Assembly (NCBI RefSeq): GCF_000379525.1 | Contig: NZ_KB902510.1 | Location: 1 to 64,000, forward strand | DNA length: 64,000 nucleotides | Direction: 5' to 3' | Source: Lamprocystis purpurea DSM 4197 | GTDB taxonomy: Bacteria; Pseudomonadota; Gammaproteobacteria; Chromatiales; Chromatiaceae | In this document: piece after piece, positions 18,837-28,181 of the stretch | Numbering within the stretch: position 1 is the first letter of the stretch | Layout: every line of letters starts with the position of its first letter | Program-made: the position numbers and the translations under genes | The notes under the pieces: model-generated | What the model was told of the DNA's origin: nothing | What the model saw: only the letters and a program-made list of their open reading frames with translations | Database searches by the model: none

Positions 18837-18937
18837 AGCGGGGCTCGGTGGTGGTCGGGGATGTACTGTGGGTGCCGCCGGTTCCTTCGCGATGGCGGGA
18901 AGGCACTGTATACGACTTAAGACCCAAGGTCCGCGAC

Positions 18938-18963
18938 AAAAAAATCCCCGCACAAAGCGGGGA
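18938..18963 (-). terminator. Rho-independent terminator on the minus strand
   Basis: On the minus strand the sequence reads TCCCCGC, a 5-base loop, GCGGGGA, then seven T. The stem is a perfect 7 bp. It points to a minus-strand transcript ending here, upstream of the glycosylase gene, whose source is unclear (see 19076-19378). Confidence 0.8.
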
Positions 18964-19075
18964 CGATGACGAAGGAGTCAGCGAGCTTCCAAGGAAACTC
19001 CCTGACTTCGAGTACATTTCGCTTGAGAAGTTCGACAGCAACCGGCCAACAACCATTGAGTTTTCGCAAGATCAC

Positions 19076-19378
19076 CTACCGGCCCCGCCCGACGATGATG
19101 GGCCTGGCCCCAGCGATCCCCCGCTCCCGCGGGCGGCGCCGTAGCCACCACCGAGGTTGTCGATCAGCCGGGCTTGTATTTTCGGCCGTAGACGCTATGA
19201 ATAGTGCCAGCGCGATGTTGGACCCGAGCACAGCACCCGCCGCGACAACCCAAAGCGATTCTCTGGTAGCGCTGGTAGCGTCGTTGCGCGTACGACCGCT
19301 ATACCCGACATATCCACTGACGCGGCAGTTCTGCCGCCCGTTCCTGCACTCCGGGTTCGCCCCGAAGCCGCGGGTCAT
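19076..19378 (-). CDS. Possible small membrane protein
   Basis: The frame gives 100 residues from ATG 19378. It has a cysteine-containing hydrophilic start, one hydrophobic segment (LWVVAAGAVLGSNIALALFI) that could be a membrane anchor, and a basic arginine-rich tail. Its only support is that segment and a strong terminator 112 bases beyond its stop on the same strand. I know no homologue, and a non-coding transcript is an equal possibility. The rest of 18837-19416 holds nothing recognisable. Confidence 0.3.
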   Translation of the reverse strand: MTRGFGANPECRNGRQNCRVSGYVGYSGRTRNDATSATRESLWVVAAGAVLGSNIALALFIASTAENTSPADRQPRWWLRRRPRERGIAGARPIIVGRGR

Positions 19379-19416
19379 CCAATCGAAAGACAAATGAAGT
19401 CCTGGAGACTCAACCC

Positions 19417-19758
19417 ATGCCGATAAAGATCAGCGGCGACACCCTGGCCCTGGATAAGGCAATATGCCGACAGATCGAAAGCGAGGCGCAAAAACTCGCT
19501 GACCGCTTCCCGGATGAAAGCATCGACGCTTTAGCGCGTATCAATGAGGAATTCGACCCCCTGCACGGTCACCGGGTGCGTTGCGAGTTGCGCGCGAATC
19601 TGGGACAAGGTCGCCAAATTATCGTGCGCGATGCACGCAAGGACCCGGCCGAGGCCATCAGCGAGGTGTTTGGTACGGCCATGCGTAATGTGCGTCGCCT
19701 GCGCCGCCGTTTGGCCGTTGGAACCGGCAACCCGGTTCCTCAGGTCGGGGCCGTCTAG
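19417..19758 (+). CDS. HPF/RaiA family ribosome-associated protein
   Basis: The 113-residue protein has the hibernation-factor fold pattern: IKISGDTLALDKAICRQIES at the start, a central strand pair (HRVRCELRANLGQGRQIIVRD), then a helix (DPAEAISEVFGTAMRNVRRLRRR). Members of the family bind the 30S decoding site or act as related stress proteins. It lacks the long C-terminal dimerisation domain of long HPF. GGAG lies upstream of ATG 19417. Stand-alone gene, plus strand. Confidence 0.8.
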   Translation: MPIKISGDTLALDKAICRQIESEAQKLADRFPDESIDALARINEEFDPLHGHRVRCELRANLGQGRQIIVRDARKDPAEAISEVFGTAMRNVRRLRRRLAVGTGNPVPQVGAV

Positions 19759-19862
19759 CGGCTGCCGCCGCCTGTCGCGAAGGGCGTTGCGTCGCTGACC
19801 AGCGGTTCGCTCTCCCCCTGCCGCCGGGCGCGTTTGACCCGATGCAGAACCGTCACCCGTTG

Positions 19863-20897
19863 CTACCGATGGACGAAAAACGGGTTGCCTTGATGACTCA
19901 GGACGACCCCGTCCGGGACGATCTGCTCGACCACCAGCCCCTCGCGCGTCTTCTCCCCGTCGCGGTACTTGAGTCCGTTGATCAAGACGAAGCGACGGGA
20001 TTGATTGGCCTCGAAGACGTGCACGGTCATTAAGAAGGCCGGCACGCTGGCCTGCTGGTCGCGCGTCAGGCGCAGCTTGGTCAGATCACCGGCATCATGC
20101 GGCTCCTGCGGCGGCGCTGCGAGTTCGTCCTTCACCTTGGATTCATTGGACCGCCGGTCCCCAGCGCGCCCCTGGACCTGGCCCGTTTCGTTCTTGAACG
20201 TCTCAATAGCGGCTATCAGGTCGGGCGGCACCGGCGTGGGAGCCGGGTCCTCCGACTGCGCGACCGGAATCCACTCCTCGGCGTCCGCCGCATAACTCTC
20301 GTCGGCTTCCAGTTGGCGTTGGAGCTCAACTTCCAATTCGGCCTCCAGCGCATCCGTGTGGCGGCCTTGGTCGGATGCGCGCGGCGTTTGGCCAAGATCA
20401 GCGGCGCGGGGCGCGGGCATCGCCGGGGGTGCGCGTACCGCGCCTTTGGGCGGCGGCGCCTCGACCAAGGGCGCTGCGCTCGCGAATGACCGCAATTCCT
20501 CGGTGCCCGACGCCGGGCTCAGGGCAACCGGTGCCGCCGCTGCCGCAACCGGCGGATTCACGATCGGGGTCTGGCGGGCCCCGCGATCCGGTGTCGTGCC
20601 GGCGGGGTCGCGCGCGGTCGGCGTGACGGCGAGTTGCACCGGGGACGCGCGCTCGATCAGACCGGGAGGCGCGGCCGGCACCGCGACCTGCGGCGTGATC
20701 GGGACCGGCTGACGCAGCGCGGCATAGAGCGCGATCAGCACCGCCGCGGCCGCCAGCCCGACGGAGACCAGAATCCAGGGGCTGCGCGCCGGCACCGCGT
20801 CGTCCTCGGAAAACAGGCCAGCCCCGTGCAGGGTCGGCACCTGTCCGAGCTCGCGCTCGGCTTGAGACTTCTTCAGCGCCTCGAGGATGTAGCTCAT
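19863..20897 (-). CDS. gspB: General secretion pathway protein GspB-like (ExeB)
   Basis: In ExeAB systems GspB works with the GspA ATPase to place the type II secretin through peptidoglycan. The 344-residue protein starts MSYILEALKKSQAERELG, the family hallmark, then has one transmembrane helix (ILVSVGLAAAAVLIALYAAL), a long Pro/Ala-rich periplasmic linker, and a C-terminal GspB domain (MTVHVFEANQSRRFVLINGLKYRDG). The ATG at 20897 overlaps the exeA stop as ATGA. An earlier frame start at 20963 adds 22 unrelated residues. No other type II secretion gene lies in the window. Confidence 0.88.
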   Translation of the reverse strand: MSYILEALKKSQAERELGQVPTLHGAGLFSEDDAVPARSPWILVSVGLAAAAVLIALYAALRQPVPITPQVAVPAAPPGLIERASPVQLAVTPTARDPAGTTPDRGARQTPIVNPPVAAAAAPVALSPASGTEELRSFASAAPLVEAPPPKGAVRAPPAMPAPRAADLGQTPRASDQGRHTDALEAELEVELQRQLEADESYAADAEEWIPVAQSEDPAPTPVPPDLIAAIETFKNETGQVQGRAGDRRSNESKVKDELAAPPQEPHDAGDLTKLRLTRDQQASVPAFLMTVHVFEANQSRRFVLINGLKYRDGEKTREGLVVEQIVPDGVVLSHQGNPFFVHR

Positions 20898-22873
20898 GGC
20901 GCACCGTGACTCCCTGGCGGAACCGACAGATCCTGGACAGCAGCCGACGGGCCGATCCGCCAACGACCTGGATCGGCTGCCGTGCCGTCAACCGCCGCTT
21001 GGGCCGCAGTGCGCTGCGCCGCTGCCGCGGCCGCGAGCGGCGCGGTCATCAGGTGAGGAATGCCTGGCGTGGTCAAGGCGTTGTTGAGTTGGACCAGGGT
21101 CCGGGGGCCGGCGATGCCGTCGGGCGACAAACCGCGCGACACCTGGAATCGGCGCACGGCGGCGCCCAGGGCAGCGTCGAACTGAGCCGACCCGTTGTCT
21201 GCGCCATCGATTCCGGGGACCTGTGCAAGCAGACGCCGCAGCCACCGCACGGACTCGCCCGCGGCCCCCGGACCGATCACCGAAGCGCCGGTCGGCGGCG
21301 CCTGCCAGACGACGGTATAGTCGCCGTTCCAGGTCGATTCGATCCCGGTGAGTGGTATCCGCTCGCTGCCGTCCAGCAAATCCAGGGTGGCATCGGCCGC
21401 ATCAAGCGCACCGAGCACCACATACCGGCGCTCGCCACCGACATCCTTCATGCGCAGCAGAACCGGCCGGTCATAGAACCGGACATGGCTGAGCTTGCCC
21501 TGCTCACGTTCGCACCGCAGTCCAAACACCGCCATTCGCCCGCAGGGATCGCCGAAGCCCAAATCCTGAACCGCGATCCCCCAGCGGCGTAACAGGACGC
21601 GCAAGGCCGCCTCCTCCGGCAGGCTGATCCGCGCCAGGGTATCCGCAGCGGACTCTGGCTGGATCGCGGCCAGCGAGACCCGCGGCAAGGACGCGGCAAG
21701 GGTGTCGGCCGCGACCGCGCTTGACATCACAGGCTCGTCAGCCGGCACCGCAGCGGTCGGCGGGGTCACGGCAGCGGCAGCAGCAATCGGGACAACCGCA
21801 TTGGGGGACAGGGGCGCGCCCGCGACGGCGGCATCCGGACTTCCGCCCTCGGTTGCCGCCGGGGCTGGTGCGACAACCGGCGGGTCGAGCGCTGCCGCAC
21901 CGGCCAACTCGGGGCCCGGCCGCGACTCCGACCACCCGGCGATCAGTTCCACCGGGTCACCGTAAAGCCGATCAACGGACAGCCAAAGCGCGGTGAACAT
22001 CAAGGTCAATGCCGCGGCTCCCGCAACGGCAGGACGTGCCGCCGCCGGGCGCGCGGTTTTGATCCCCTCCCCGCGCACCTCGCGCGCGGCCTTGGTGACG
22101 ACCGCGGGCGTCACTTGACTGGCGCGCGAGACGCAGGCCCCGAGCAGGGCGCGATCACACAGGATATTGACGACGCGCGGCACCCCGCCCGCGAACTGAT
22201 GGATGCGCCGGATCGCCCCTGCCGTGAACAACGGGCGATCGACCCCGGCCACCGCCACGCGATGGCGGATGTAGTCACCGGTCTCGGCCGCGCTCAGGGG
22301 ACGCAGATGATAACGGGCGGTGATACGCTGGTTGATCTGGCGCAGTCCCTCGCGGTCCAGCATCGTCCGCAGTTCCGGCTGGCCGACCAGAAAAATCTGC
22401 AGCAGCTTGGCCTTGGTGGTCTCCAGATTGGTGAGCAGACGGATCTGCTCGAGCACCTTGGGGCGGAGGTTCTGCGCCTCGTCGATCATCAGGACCGGAC
22501 GACGACCGGCCGCGTGGGCGGCAAGCAGATAGTCGTTCAGGCGATCCACCAGGACCTTGACCGAAGGTTCCCCCTCCCCGACCGGGATACGGAATTCGTC
22601 GCAGCAATTGAGCAGCAGTTCGCTGGCGGTCATCGCCGGATTGACGATCAGGGCCACGTCCACGCCCTCCGGCAACTGCTCCAGAAAGGCCCGACAGACG
22701 GTTGTCTTACCGGTTCCCACTTCACCGGTGAGCAACACGAAGCCGCCGCTCTCACCGGCGCCGTACAGCAGATGGGCCAAGGCCTCCTTGTGCTGTTCGC
22801 TAAGAAACAGGTAGTGGGGGTCAGGGGCGATCGAGAAACTCGGCTCCTTGAGTCCGAAATACTTGGGATACAC
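20894..22873 (-). CDS. exeA: ExeA (GspA) family AAA ATPase with peptidoglycan-binding domain
   Basis: The 659-residue inner-membrane protein starts YPKYFGLKEPSFSIAPDP, as in ExeA. The ATPase domain has Walker A GEVGTGKTT (50-58), Walker B LMIDEAQNL and VGQPEL. One transmembrane helix lies near 290-310, followed by an Ala/Pro-rich periplasmic region and a C-terminal peptidoglycan-binding type 1 domain (FQVSRGLSPDGIAGPRTLVQLN). I use the GTG at 22873, where homology begins; an upstream start at 22945 is not conserved. Translationally coupled to gspB. Confidence 0.9.
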   Translation of the reverse strand: MYPKYFGLKEPSFSIAPDPHYLFLSEQHKEALAHLLYGAGESGGFVLLTGEVGTGKTTVCRAFLEQLPEGVDVALIVNPAMTASELLLNCCDEFRIPVGEGEPSVKVLVDRLNDYLLAAHAAGRRPVLMIDEAQNLRPKVLEQIRLLTNLETTKAKLLQIFLVGQPELRTMLDREGLRQINQRITARYHLRPLSAAETGDYIRHRVAVAGVDRPLFTAGAIRRIHQFAGGVPRVVNILCDRALLGACVSRASQVTPAVVTKAAREVRGEGIKTARPAAARPAVAGAAALTLMFTALWLSVDRLYGDPVELIAGWSESRPGPELAGAAALDPPVVAPAPAATEGGSPDAAVAGAPLSPNAVVPIAAAAAVTPPTAAVPADEPVMSSAVAADTLAASLPRVSLAAIQPESAADTLARISLPEEAALRVLLRRWGIAVQDLGFGDPCGRMAVFGLRCEREQGKLSHVRFYDRPVLLRMKDVGGERRYVVLGALDAADATLDLLDGSERIPLTGIESTWNGDYTVVWQAPPTGASVIGPGAAGESVRWLRRLLAQVPGIDGADNGSAQFDAALGAAVRRFQVSRGLSPDGIAGPRTLVQLNNALTTPGIPHLMTAPLAAAAAAQRTAAQAAVDGTAADPGRWRIGPSAAVQDLSVPPGSHGAP

Positions 22874-23155
22874 GATGATGCTCTTCAGAAAAACAGCGTG
22901 TTGGCGTTGACAAACCCGCACGACACGGCGGGCGGGAAAGCCCACATGACCTTGGCAGGGTAGTCAGGGGCGGCCCCAGCGTCAAGGACGGAGAACACTC
23001 GGTGCCTATCGGCTAACCCGTGCGGATTCAAACAACTGCGCCGGTCGCGTTCGCCCGCCCGCGCCGCCGCGGCCGGATCGGCGACGCCTCCGCGAAACGA
23101 CCGTCGACGCGGACCGCGACGGAACCCGGCACGCACCACTTGTGCCGCGTTCCGG

Positions 23156-23184
23156 TTGACCTGACAATCTGGGGGCTGTATCGG
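23156..23184 (+). promoter_or_regulatory. Possible sigma-70 promoter of glcB
   Basis: TTGACC and TATCGG are separated by 17 bases, 70 bases upstream of the glcB start. The -10 box is weak. The rest of 22874-23254, between divergent exeA and glcB, shows nothing else recognisable. Confidence 0.3.
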
Positions 23185-23254
23185 GGGCGTCCCGCCGCCC
23201 GTGCCATAACCTACAACGACAGGCCCTCACCACCGGGGGTCGGAGAAGCAAGCA

Positions 23255-25426
23255 ATGACTGAGCGAGTGGAAGTGAGCGGCATCAAGGTCGCGAAGCCCC
23301 TGTATGACCTGGTGAAGACGCAGATCACACCAGGCACCGGGGTCGACCCCGACAGCCTGTGGAGCGCCTTCGCCGCCATCCTGGCCGAGTTGGCGCCGCG
23401 CAACCGGGCGCTGTTGGCCAAGCGCGATGCGCTCCAGGCCCAAATCGACACCTGGCACCTGAACCATCGCGGCCAGCCGATCGACCTCGGGGCCTATCGC
23501 GCCTTCCTATCCGACATCGGCTATCTGGTTCCCGAGGGTCCGGACTTCGCCGTGACCACCGCCAATGTGGACGCCGAAATCGCGTCGATCGCCGGGCCTC
23601 AGCTGGTGGTCCCGGCGAGCAACGCCCGCTACGCGCTGAACGCCGCCAATGCCCGCTGGGGCAGCCTGTACGACGCGCTCTACGGCACCGACGTCATCCC
23701 GGACGAGGGCAAGCTGGCACGCGGCAAGGGCTATAACCCCGACCGCGGGGCCGAGGTCATCGCCCGCGCCGCGGCCTTCCTCGACCAGGCCGCACCGCTC
23801 GCCACCGGCTCCCATCGGGAGGCCGTCGGCTATCGGGTGGAGCAGGGCCAACTGGTCGTTGGCCTGCCGAACAACAGCCGGACCGGGCTGCAGGACCCGG
23901 CGCGCTTCGCCGGCTACCTGGGCGACGCGGCCGCACCGACCGCTGTCCTGCTGGTCAACCATGGCTTGCATGTCGAGTTGCAGATCGACCGCGCCAATCC
24001 GGTCGGCAAGGCGAGCCCGGCCGGGGTCGCCGATGTGCTGCTGGAGTCTGCGGTCACCACCATCGAAGACTGCGAGGACTCGGTGGCCGCCGTCGATACC
24101 GAGGACAAGGTCGGCGTCTACCGCAACTGGCTCGGGCTTATGAAGGGAACCCTGACCGCCCAGTTCAGCAAGGGCGGCAAGCTGGTCGACCGCGCCCTGG
24201 AGCCGGACCGCACCTACACGGCCCCCAACGGCGGAACCCTCACCCTGCCCGGCCGCGCGCTCATGCTGGTGCGCAATGTCGGCCACCTGATGACCAACGA
24301 CGCGGTGCTGCTGCCCGACGGCTCCGAGGTCCCCGAGGGCATGCTCGACTGCCTGATCACCTCACTGTGCGCCGTCCATGACCTGAAAGGCACGGGGGCT
24401 TTACGCAACTCGCGCGCCGGCAGCATCTACATCGTCAAGCCCAAGATGCACGGGCCGGAAGAGGTGCAGCTGACCGTCGATCTGTTCGCTCAGGTCGAGG
24501 CCGCGCTGGGGCTGCCCCGCAACACCATCAAACTCGGCATCATGGACGAGGAGCGGCGCACCACCGTGAACCTCAAGGAGTGCATTCGCGTCGCGTCCGA
24601 GCGGGTCATCTTCATCAACACCGGCTTCCTCGACCGCACCGGCGACGAGATCCACACCGACATGGAGGCCGGCCCGGTACTGCGCAAAGGCGCCATGAAG
24701 ACCGCCCCCTGGCTGCTGGCCTACGAAGACTGGAACGTCGACATCGGCCTCGCCTGCGGCCTGCCGGGTCACGCCCAGATCGGCAAGGGCATGTGGACCA
24801 TGCCCGATGAGATGCGCGCCATGGTCGAAACCAAGGCCATGCACCCCAAGGCCGGGGCCAACTGCGCCTGGGTCCCCTCGCCCACCGCCGCCACCCTGCA
24901 CGCCATGCACTACCATCAGGTCGACGTGGCCGCCCGGCAGGCCGAGATCGCCGCCGGCGGACGCCGCGCCAGTCTCGACACCATCCTGCAGATCCCGCTC
25001 GACCCCAAGGGCACCTGGACCCCGGAAGAGACCCAGCAGGAACTGGACCTCAACTGTCAGGCCGTGCTGGGCTATGTGGTGCGCTGGATCGACCAGGGCG
25101 TCGGCTGCTCCAAGGTGCCCGACCTGAACAACGTCGGCCTGATGGAAGACCGCGCGACCCTGCGCATCGCGAGCCAAGTTCTGGCGAACTGGCTGCACCA
25201 CGGCGTCATCTCGCGCGATCAGGTCATGGCGACCATGAAGCGCATGGCGGTGGTGGTCGACGGCCAGAATGCCGGTGACCCGTTATACAAGCCGATGGCA
25301 CCGGCCTTCGACGGCACCGCCTTCCAGGCCGCCTGCGACCTGATCTTCAAGGGCCGCGAGATCGCCAACGGCTATACCGAGCCGACGCTGCACGCCATGC
25401 GGCTCAAGCTCAAGGCCGCGGGCTAG
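23255..25426 (+). CDS. glcB: Malate synthase G
   Basis: This enzyme condenses glyoxylate with acetyl-CoA to malate in the glyoxylate cycle. The protein has 723 residues, the G-type length. Landmarks are [77 protein letters not shown], and [11 protein letters not shown], whose Asp is the catalytic base. GGAG lies 9 bases before the ATG. No isocitrate lyase is next to it. Confidence 0.97.
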   Translation: MTERVEVSGIKVAKPLYDLVKTQITPGTGVDPDSLWSAFAAILAELAPRNRALLAKRDALQAQIDTWHLNHRGQPIDLGAYRAFLSDIGYLVPEGPDFAVTTANVDAEIASIAGPQLVVPASNARYALNAANARWGSLYDALYGTDVIPDEGKLARGKGYNPDRGAEVIARAAAFLDQAAPLATGSHREAVGYRVEQGQLVVGLPNNSRTGLQDPARFAGYLGDAAAPTAVLLVNHGLHVELQIDRANPVGKASPAGVADVLLESAVTTIEDCEDSVAAVDTEDKVGVYRNWLGLMKGTLTAQFSKGGKLVDRALEPDRTYTAPNGGTLTLPGRALMLVRNVGHLMTNDAVLLPDGSEVPEGMLDCLITSLCAVHDLKGTGALRNSRAGSIYIVKPKMHGPEEVQLTVDLFAQVEAALGLPRNTIKLGIMDEERRTTVNLKECIRVASERVIFINTGFLDRTGDEIHTDMEAGPVLRKGAMKTAPWLLAYEDWNVDIGLACGLPGHAQIGKGMWTMPDEMRAMVETKAMHPKAGANCAWVPSPTAATLHAMHYHQVDVAARQAEIAAGGRRASLDTILQIPLDPKGTWTPEETQQELDLNCQAVLGYVVRWIDQGVGCSKVPDLNNVGLMEDRATLRIASQVLANWLHHGVISRDQVMATMKRMAVVVDGQNAGDPLYKPMAPAFDGTAFQAACDLIFKGREIANGYTEPTLHAMRLKLKAAG

Positions 25427-25435
25427 GACGCCCGA

Positions 25436-25476
25436 TCCGTGCGGCGGACCCAGGCCACTGGGGTGCGCCGCACGGA
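25436..25476 (+). terminator. Inverted repeat after glcB, possible terminator
   Basis: Arms tccgtgcggcg and cgccgcacgga (11 bp, perfect) flank a 19-base loop just after the glcB stop. No T-run follows, so it may act with Rho or only protect the 3' end. Confidence 0.4.
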
Positions 25477-25487
25477 CTTCCGCCACT

Positions 25488-25543
25488 GGAGTCCAAGGCT
25501 TCAGCCTAGGTGCTCATTGGGCAAGGCTGAAGCCTTGGACTCC
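25488..25543. repeat. Perfect 20-bp inverted repeat, member of a dispersed family
   Basis: Arms of 20 bases (ggagtccaaggcttcagcct and its complement) flank a 16-base loop. A half copy lies at 1-20 and a diverged copy near 41892. It marks the left side of the low-GC islet that starts at 25663. Confidence 0.9.
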
Positions 25544-25662
25544 AACCTGTTTGGTTCTGGAACTCCAACAGTCGATGGAACCGCCGGTTGCCACACTCTG
25601 GCCATCAAACAGTTCGTTCATGGGGCATTGTTCTTTCGGGAGGATCGATGTGGTCCTGCAAG

Positions 25663-26304
25663 TCAAATCCCCATGCGACGCTTGAGTTCGTCGATAAATC
25701 GCTTGGCCCACCCGGATGCGCCGGTGACTTTATCCGAGTCGATCAACGCTAAGAGTTTAAATGAGTGCTCACCCTTGCCGTAACCGGCTTTTGTCTTGCA
25801 ATGAGCAGTGGCGGTCTTTAGCCTCTGATACAGGTCTTCCTTATCGATGTCCTCGACAGGTCGCGATGGCGGCGGAAGGACATTGAGCTTGAAACCGGGG
25901 TCGAAAAATAGCTGTAGAGTCTGCCGATCCGCCAGAAACCAACTTTCCATACATCGAACCATGAGATGACAGTCGTTGTCCGCCGCGCCATCGGGCTTGG
26001 CCCAGTGATCTCCCTGTCGTTGGGCAAGATGTGCCCAGGGTTGCCATCGGGCTTTGTCCTGGTCAGCTTGGTGCGTAGGCAAAACGGCCGACTCGCTGTC
26101 CACCAGCAGCATGGCGTGTTGCCCATTGGCAATGGCGGTACAGAAATCAGCATAAGCTGCACCGCGACTACCGCAGGCAACGATCCTTGGAAGTGCGCCA
26201 GTCAGGCCAGCCTTCTTCAAGAATGCTGCAAAACCCGCACGGCAGGCAGTCCTGAGATCATTGCTGTCCCCGCCGCCCTCGACGAAAAGTTTCATACCTA
26301 CCAT
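25663..26304 (-). CDS. DUF4276 family protein, TOPRIM-like, partner of AAA ATPase
   Basis: The 213-residue protein has an N-terminal strand and acidic motif KLFVEGGGDSND (Glu9) and MLLVDSES (Asp69, Glu71). These are compatible with a TOPRIM metal site; MESWFLADRQTLQLFF is a DUF4276 hallmark. TOPRIM effectors of this sort act as nucleases in ATPase-linked defence systems (for example OLD or PARIS), so a nuclease role is inference. I start at ATG 26304, preceded by GGAGG 8 bases away; the ATPase stop overlaps by 7 bases. G+C is lower than in the surroundings. Confidence 0.82.
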   Translation of the reverse strand: MVGMKLFVEGGGDSNDLRTACRAGFAAFLKKAGLTGALPRIVACGSRGAAYADFCTAIANGQHAMLLVDSESAVLPTHQADQDKARWQPWAHLAQRQGDHWAKPDGAADNDCHLMVRCMESWFLADRQTLQLFFDPGFKLNVLPPPSRPVEDIDKEDLYQRLKTATAHCKTKAGYGKGEHSFKLLALIDSDKVTGASGWAKRFIDELKRRMGI

Positions 26305-27461
26305 CGGGTCCCTCCAATGTCGCCGCGAAGCCAAAGATCGCCCAGGCGGTATTTATCTAACCACGGCTTCAGGTCTGCAGAATCCAGCCGCTGTAGCACG
26401 GTGCCCTGCTCATGCTTCTCGGCGACGATGATATTCTCCGGTACGTCGTGCATGCAATTTACTAACGTTTCGGAATGCGTGGTAACGATAAGTTGGCATC
26501 GTTCAGATGCCTCCTTCAATAGGTCTGCCACGGTGGGTAGAATGTCCGGATGTAGGCCCAACTCTGGTTCTTCAATACAAATCAAAGGCGGCGGGCTGGG
26601 GTGGCAGAGAATAGCGAGCAGACATAGGTAGCGGAGGGTCCCATCGGAGAGGCGCGTTGCCGGCACGGTAAAGCGGCCTTCCTGGAGGAAGACTTGCACA
26701 GTGCCGCCTTCGACCTGCACATCGAAATCGTCAATGCCCTCGTAGAGTTTGCGTAATGCATCAAGCAGGCGCGCCTTCGCCGCGGGCTCGCGGCGCAAGC
26801 GGTTGAGCACCAGACCGAGATTGCCGGCGTCAGGCTGCAATAGATCGTTTGGTAAATCAGCCTTCTGTGGCAACCGTGGTAGGGTATAGCGACCGAAGGT
26901 CCACTCACGATACAAACGAATCTTGGAAAATGCATTTCCGAGGTAGGTCAACTCTGGGTATTGATCAGGGTCTTTGCGCTGAGCGAGAATCGAGGCAGTA
27001 GGATCGATCTCCTCATGTTGCAGGCGTCGCTCTGTGCCCTTGACGTTGAGCACGCCGTGCCCGTCTTGGAAGCGGTAGTAGAAATATGGCTTGTGATGCC
27101 CAAGATCGGGTTCTACGTTCTCGATACGCTCATCGAGCAGCTCAAAGCGTTGCGCCACTTCAGTGAAGCTCAGCAGATAACGTAGATCCGCGCTCCCCTT
27201 CGGGTTCTCCAACACCGCGTCGATTTTAGCCGCTGGCGTTCCTTGCGCTCCTTTCCACAGCCAGTCGCGCACGCCGCCACCGTCACGAATGGGCGTAAGG
27301 AGGTCCTTTGGTGCGGAACGTATCAGGTCGACAGCCTCAATCAAGTTGGACTTGCCGGAGCCGTTGGGGCCGATCACTACGTTGAGGGGAAGCAGCGAAA
27401 GTGGTTTGGATTTGTCACCAAAGCTCAGGAAGTTGGTTAACGTAATGGATTTGAGCAGCAT
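26298..27461 (-). CDS. AAA family (SMC/OLD-like) ATPase
   Basis: The 387-residue ATPase of the RecF/SMC-like AAA15/AAA21 type starts MLLKSITLTNFLSFG. Walker A is GPNGSGKSN (31-39); the signature region LSDGTLRYLCLLAIL and Walker B LICIEEPELGLHP lie in the last third, followed by the H-loop IVTTHSETLVN. The insert between is short and lacks a long coiled coil, so it is not a true SMC. It is the first gene of a two-gene operon with DUF4276. Such pairs are candidate anti-phage systems. Lower G+C than neighbours suggests transfer. Confidence 0.85.
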   Translation of the reverse strand: MLLKSITLTNFLSFGDKSKPLSLLPLNVVIGPNGSGKSNLIEAVDLIRSAPKDLLTPIRDGGGVRDWLWKGAQGTPAAKIDAVLENPKGSADLRYLLSFTEVAQRFELLDERIENVEPDLGHHKPYFYYRFQDGHGVLNVKGTERRLQHEEIDPTASILAQRKDPDQYPELTYLGNAFSKIRLYREWTFGRYTLPRLPQKADLPNDLLQPDAGNLGLVLNRLRREPAAKARLLDALRKLYEGIDDFDVQVEGGTVQVFLQEGRFTVPATRLSDGTLRYLCLLAILCHPSPPPLICIEEPELGLHPDILPTVADLLKEASERCQLIVTTHSETLVNCMHDVPENIIVAEKHEQGTVLQRLDSADLKPWLDKYRLGDLWLRGDIGGTRW

Positions 27462-27504
27462 GTTTCGCACCGTTGAGTTCGCTTCAGGGCAGTCTCGCTT
27501 CCCA

Positions 27505-27933
27505 TCAGTCCGCCTCGGGAGGCTCACCCCAAGGATTGAAGACCCGCAACAACGGCAGTTGGAAGTCGCCCAGATTGCGGGTGACCAGGGTCAGGCCGTG
27601 CACCAGTGCGGTGGCCGCCAGCAAGCTGTCGATGGCGGGCAGTGGGCGGCGCGCCTCGGCACAGAGGCGGCCCCAGCGGTCGGCGGTGTGGGCGTCGATG
27701 CCCAGGATGCGGCCGGCGAAGTAGGCGGGTACTTCGACCTCCAACCAGGCCGCGAAGGTGGTCTTGCGGTCGCCTTCCGGCATGGCATCGATACCCTTGC
27801 GCAATTCCCCGAAAGTCAGTACCGAGAGGTGGAGCGAGGCGGCCGGGCGTTGCGCGAACCAGGCCGCGACACCTGGGTGCGGGCGGCGTTTTTTCAACTC
27901 CGATAACGCGTTGGTGTCGATTAGCCAGCTCAC
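27505..27933 (-). CDS. vapC: PIN-domain toxin, VapC type
   Basis: This putative ribonuclease toxin has 142 residues. PIN acidic residues are in LIDTNALSEL (Asp6), FGELRKG, LPAIDSLLAATAL and TRNLGDF. It starts with GTG at 27933, overlapping the antitoxin stop as GTGA. The stop lies about 43 bases before the start of the ATPase gene on the same strand. Confidence 0.9.
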   Translation of the reverse strand: MSWLIDTNALSELKKRRPHPGVAAWFAQRPAASLHLSVLTFGELRKGIDAMPEGDRKTTFAAWLEVEVPAYFAGRILGIDAHTADRWGRLCAEARRPLPAIDSLLAATALVHGLTLVTRNLGDFQLPLLRVFNPWGEPPEAD

Positions 27934-28181
27934 AGATCGACCTCGCGGGAGAGGCTCTGGTCGTGGGTGAACTCCACGTCGTCTGCCCCATACAGCGGGG
28001 AGCGCTGCATGAACTCCAGCAAGGACTCGCGCGGCTTGGTCAGTCCGTCATAGTCGGCCCGTGCCAACACCACCACCGTCGGCTCGCCGCGCAGGGTGAT
28101 CTCCTGAGGCTCGTGGTCAGCAGCCAGCCGCACCAGCTCACTCAAACGTGCCTTGGCATCTTGTAAAGCCCATTGGCGCAT
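27930..28181 (-). CDS. Phd/YefM family antitoxin
   Basis: The 83-residue protein has the DNA-binding Phd/YefM N-terminus (WALQDAKARLSELVRLA, ITLRGEPTVVVLARADYDGL) and an acidic C-terminal toxin-binding tail. GGAGG lies about 6 bases before ATG 28181. It neutralises the downstream VapC and likely represses its own operon from the upstream region at 28182-28300. Confidence 0.9.
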   Translation of the reverse strand: MRQWALQDAKARLSELVRLAADHEPQEITLRGEPTVVVLARADYDGLTKPRESLLEFMQRSPLYGADDVEFTHDQSLSREVDL

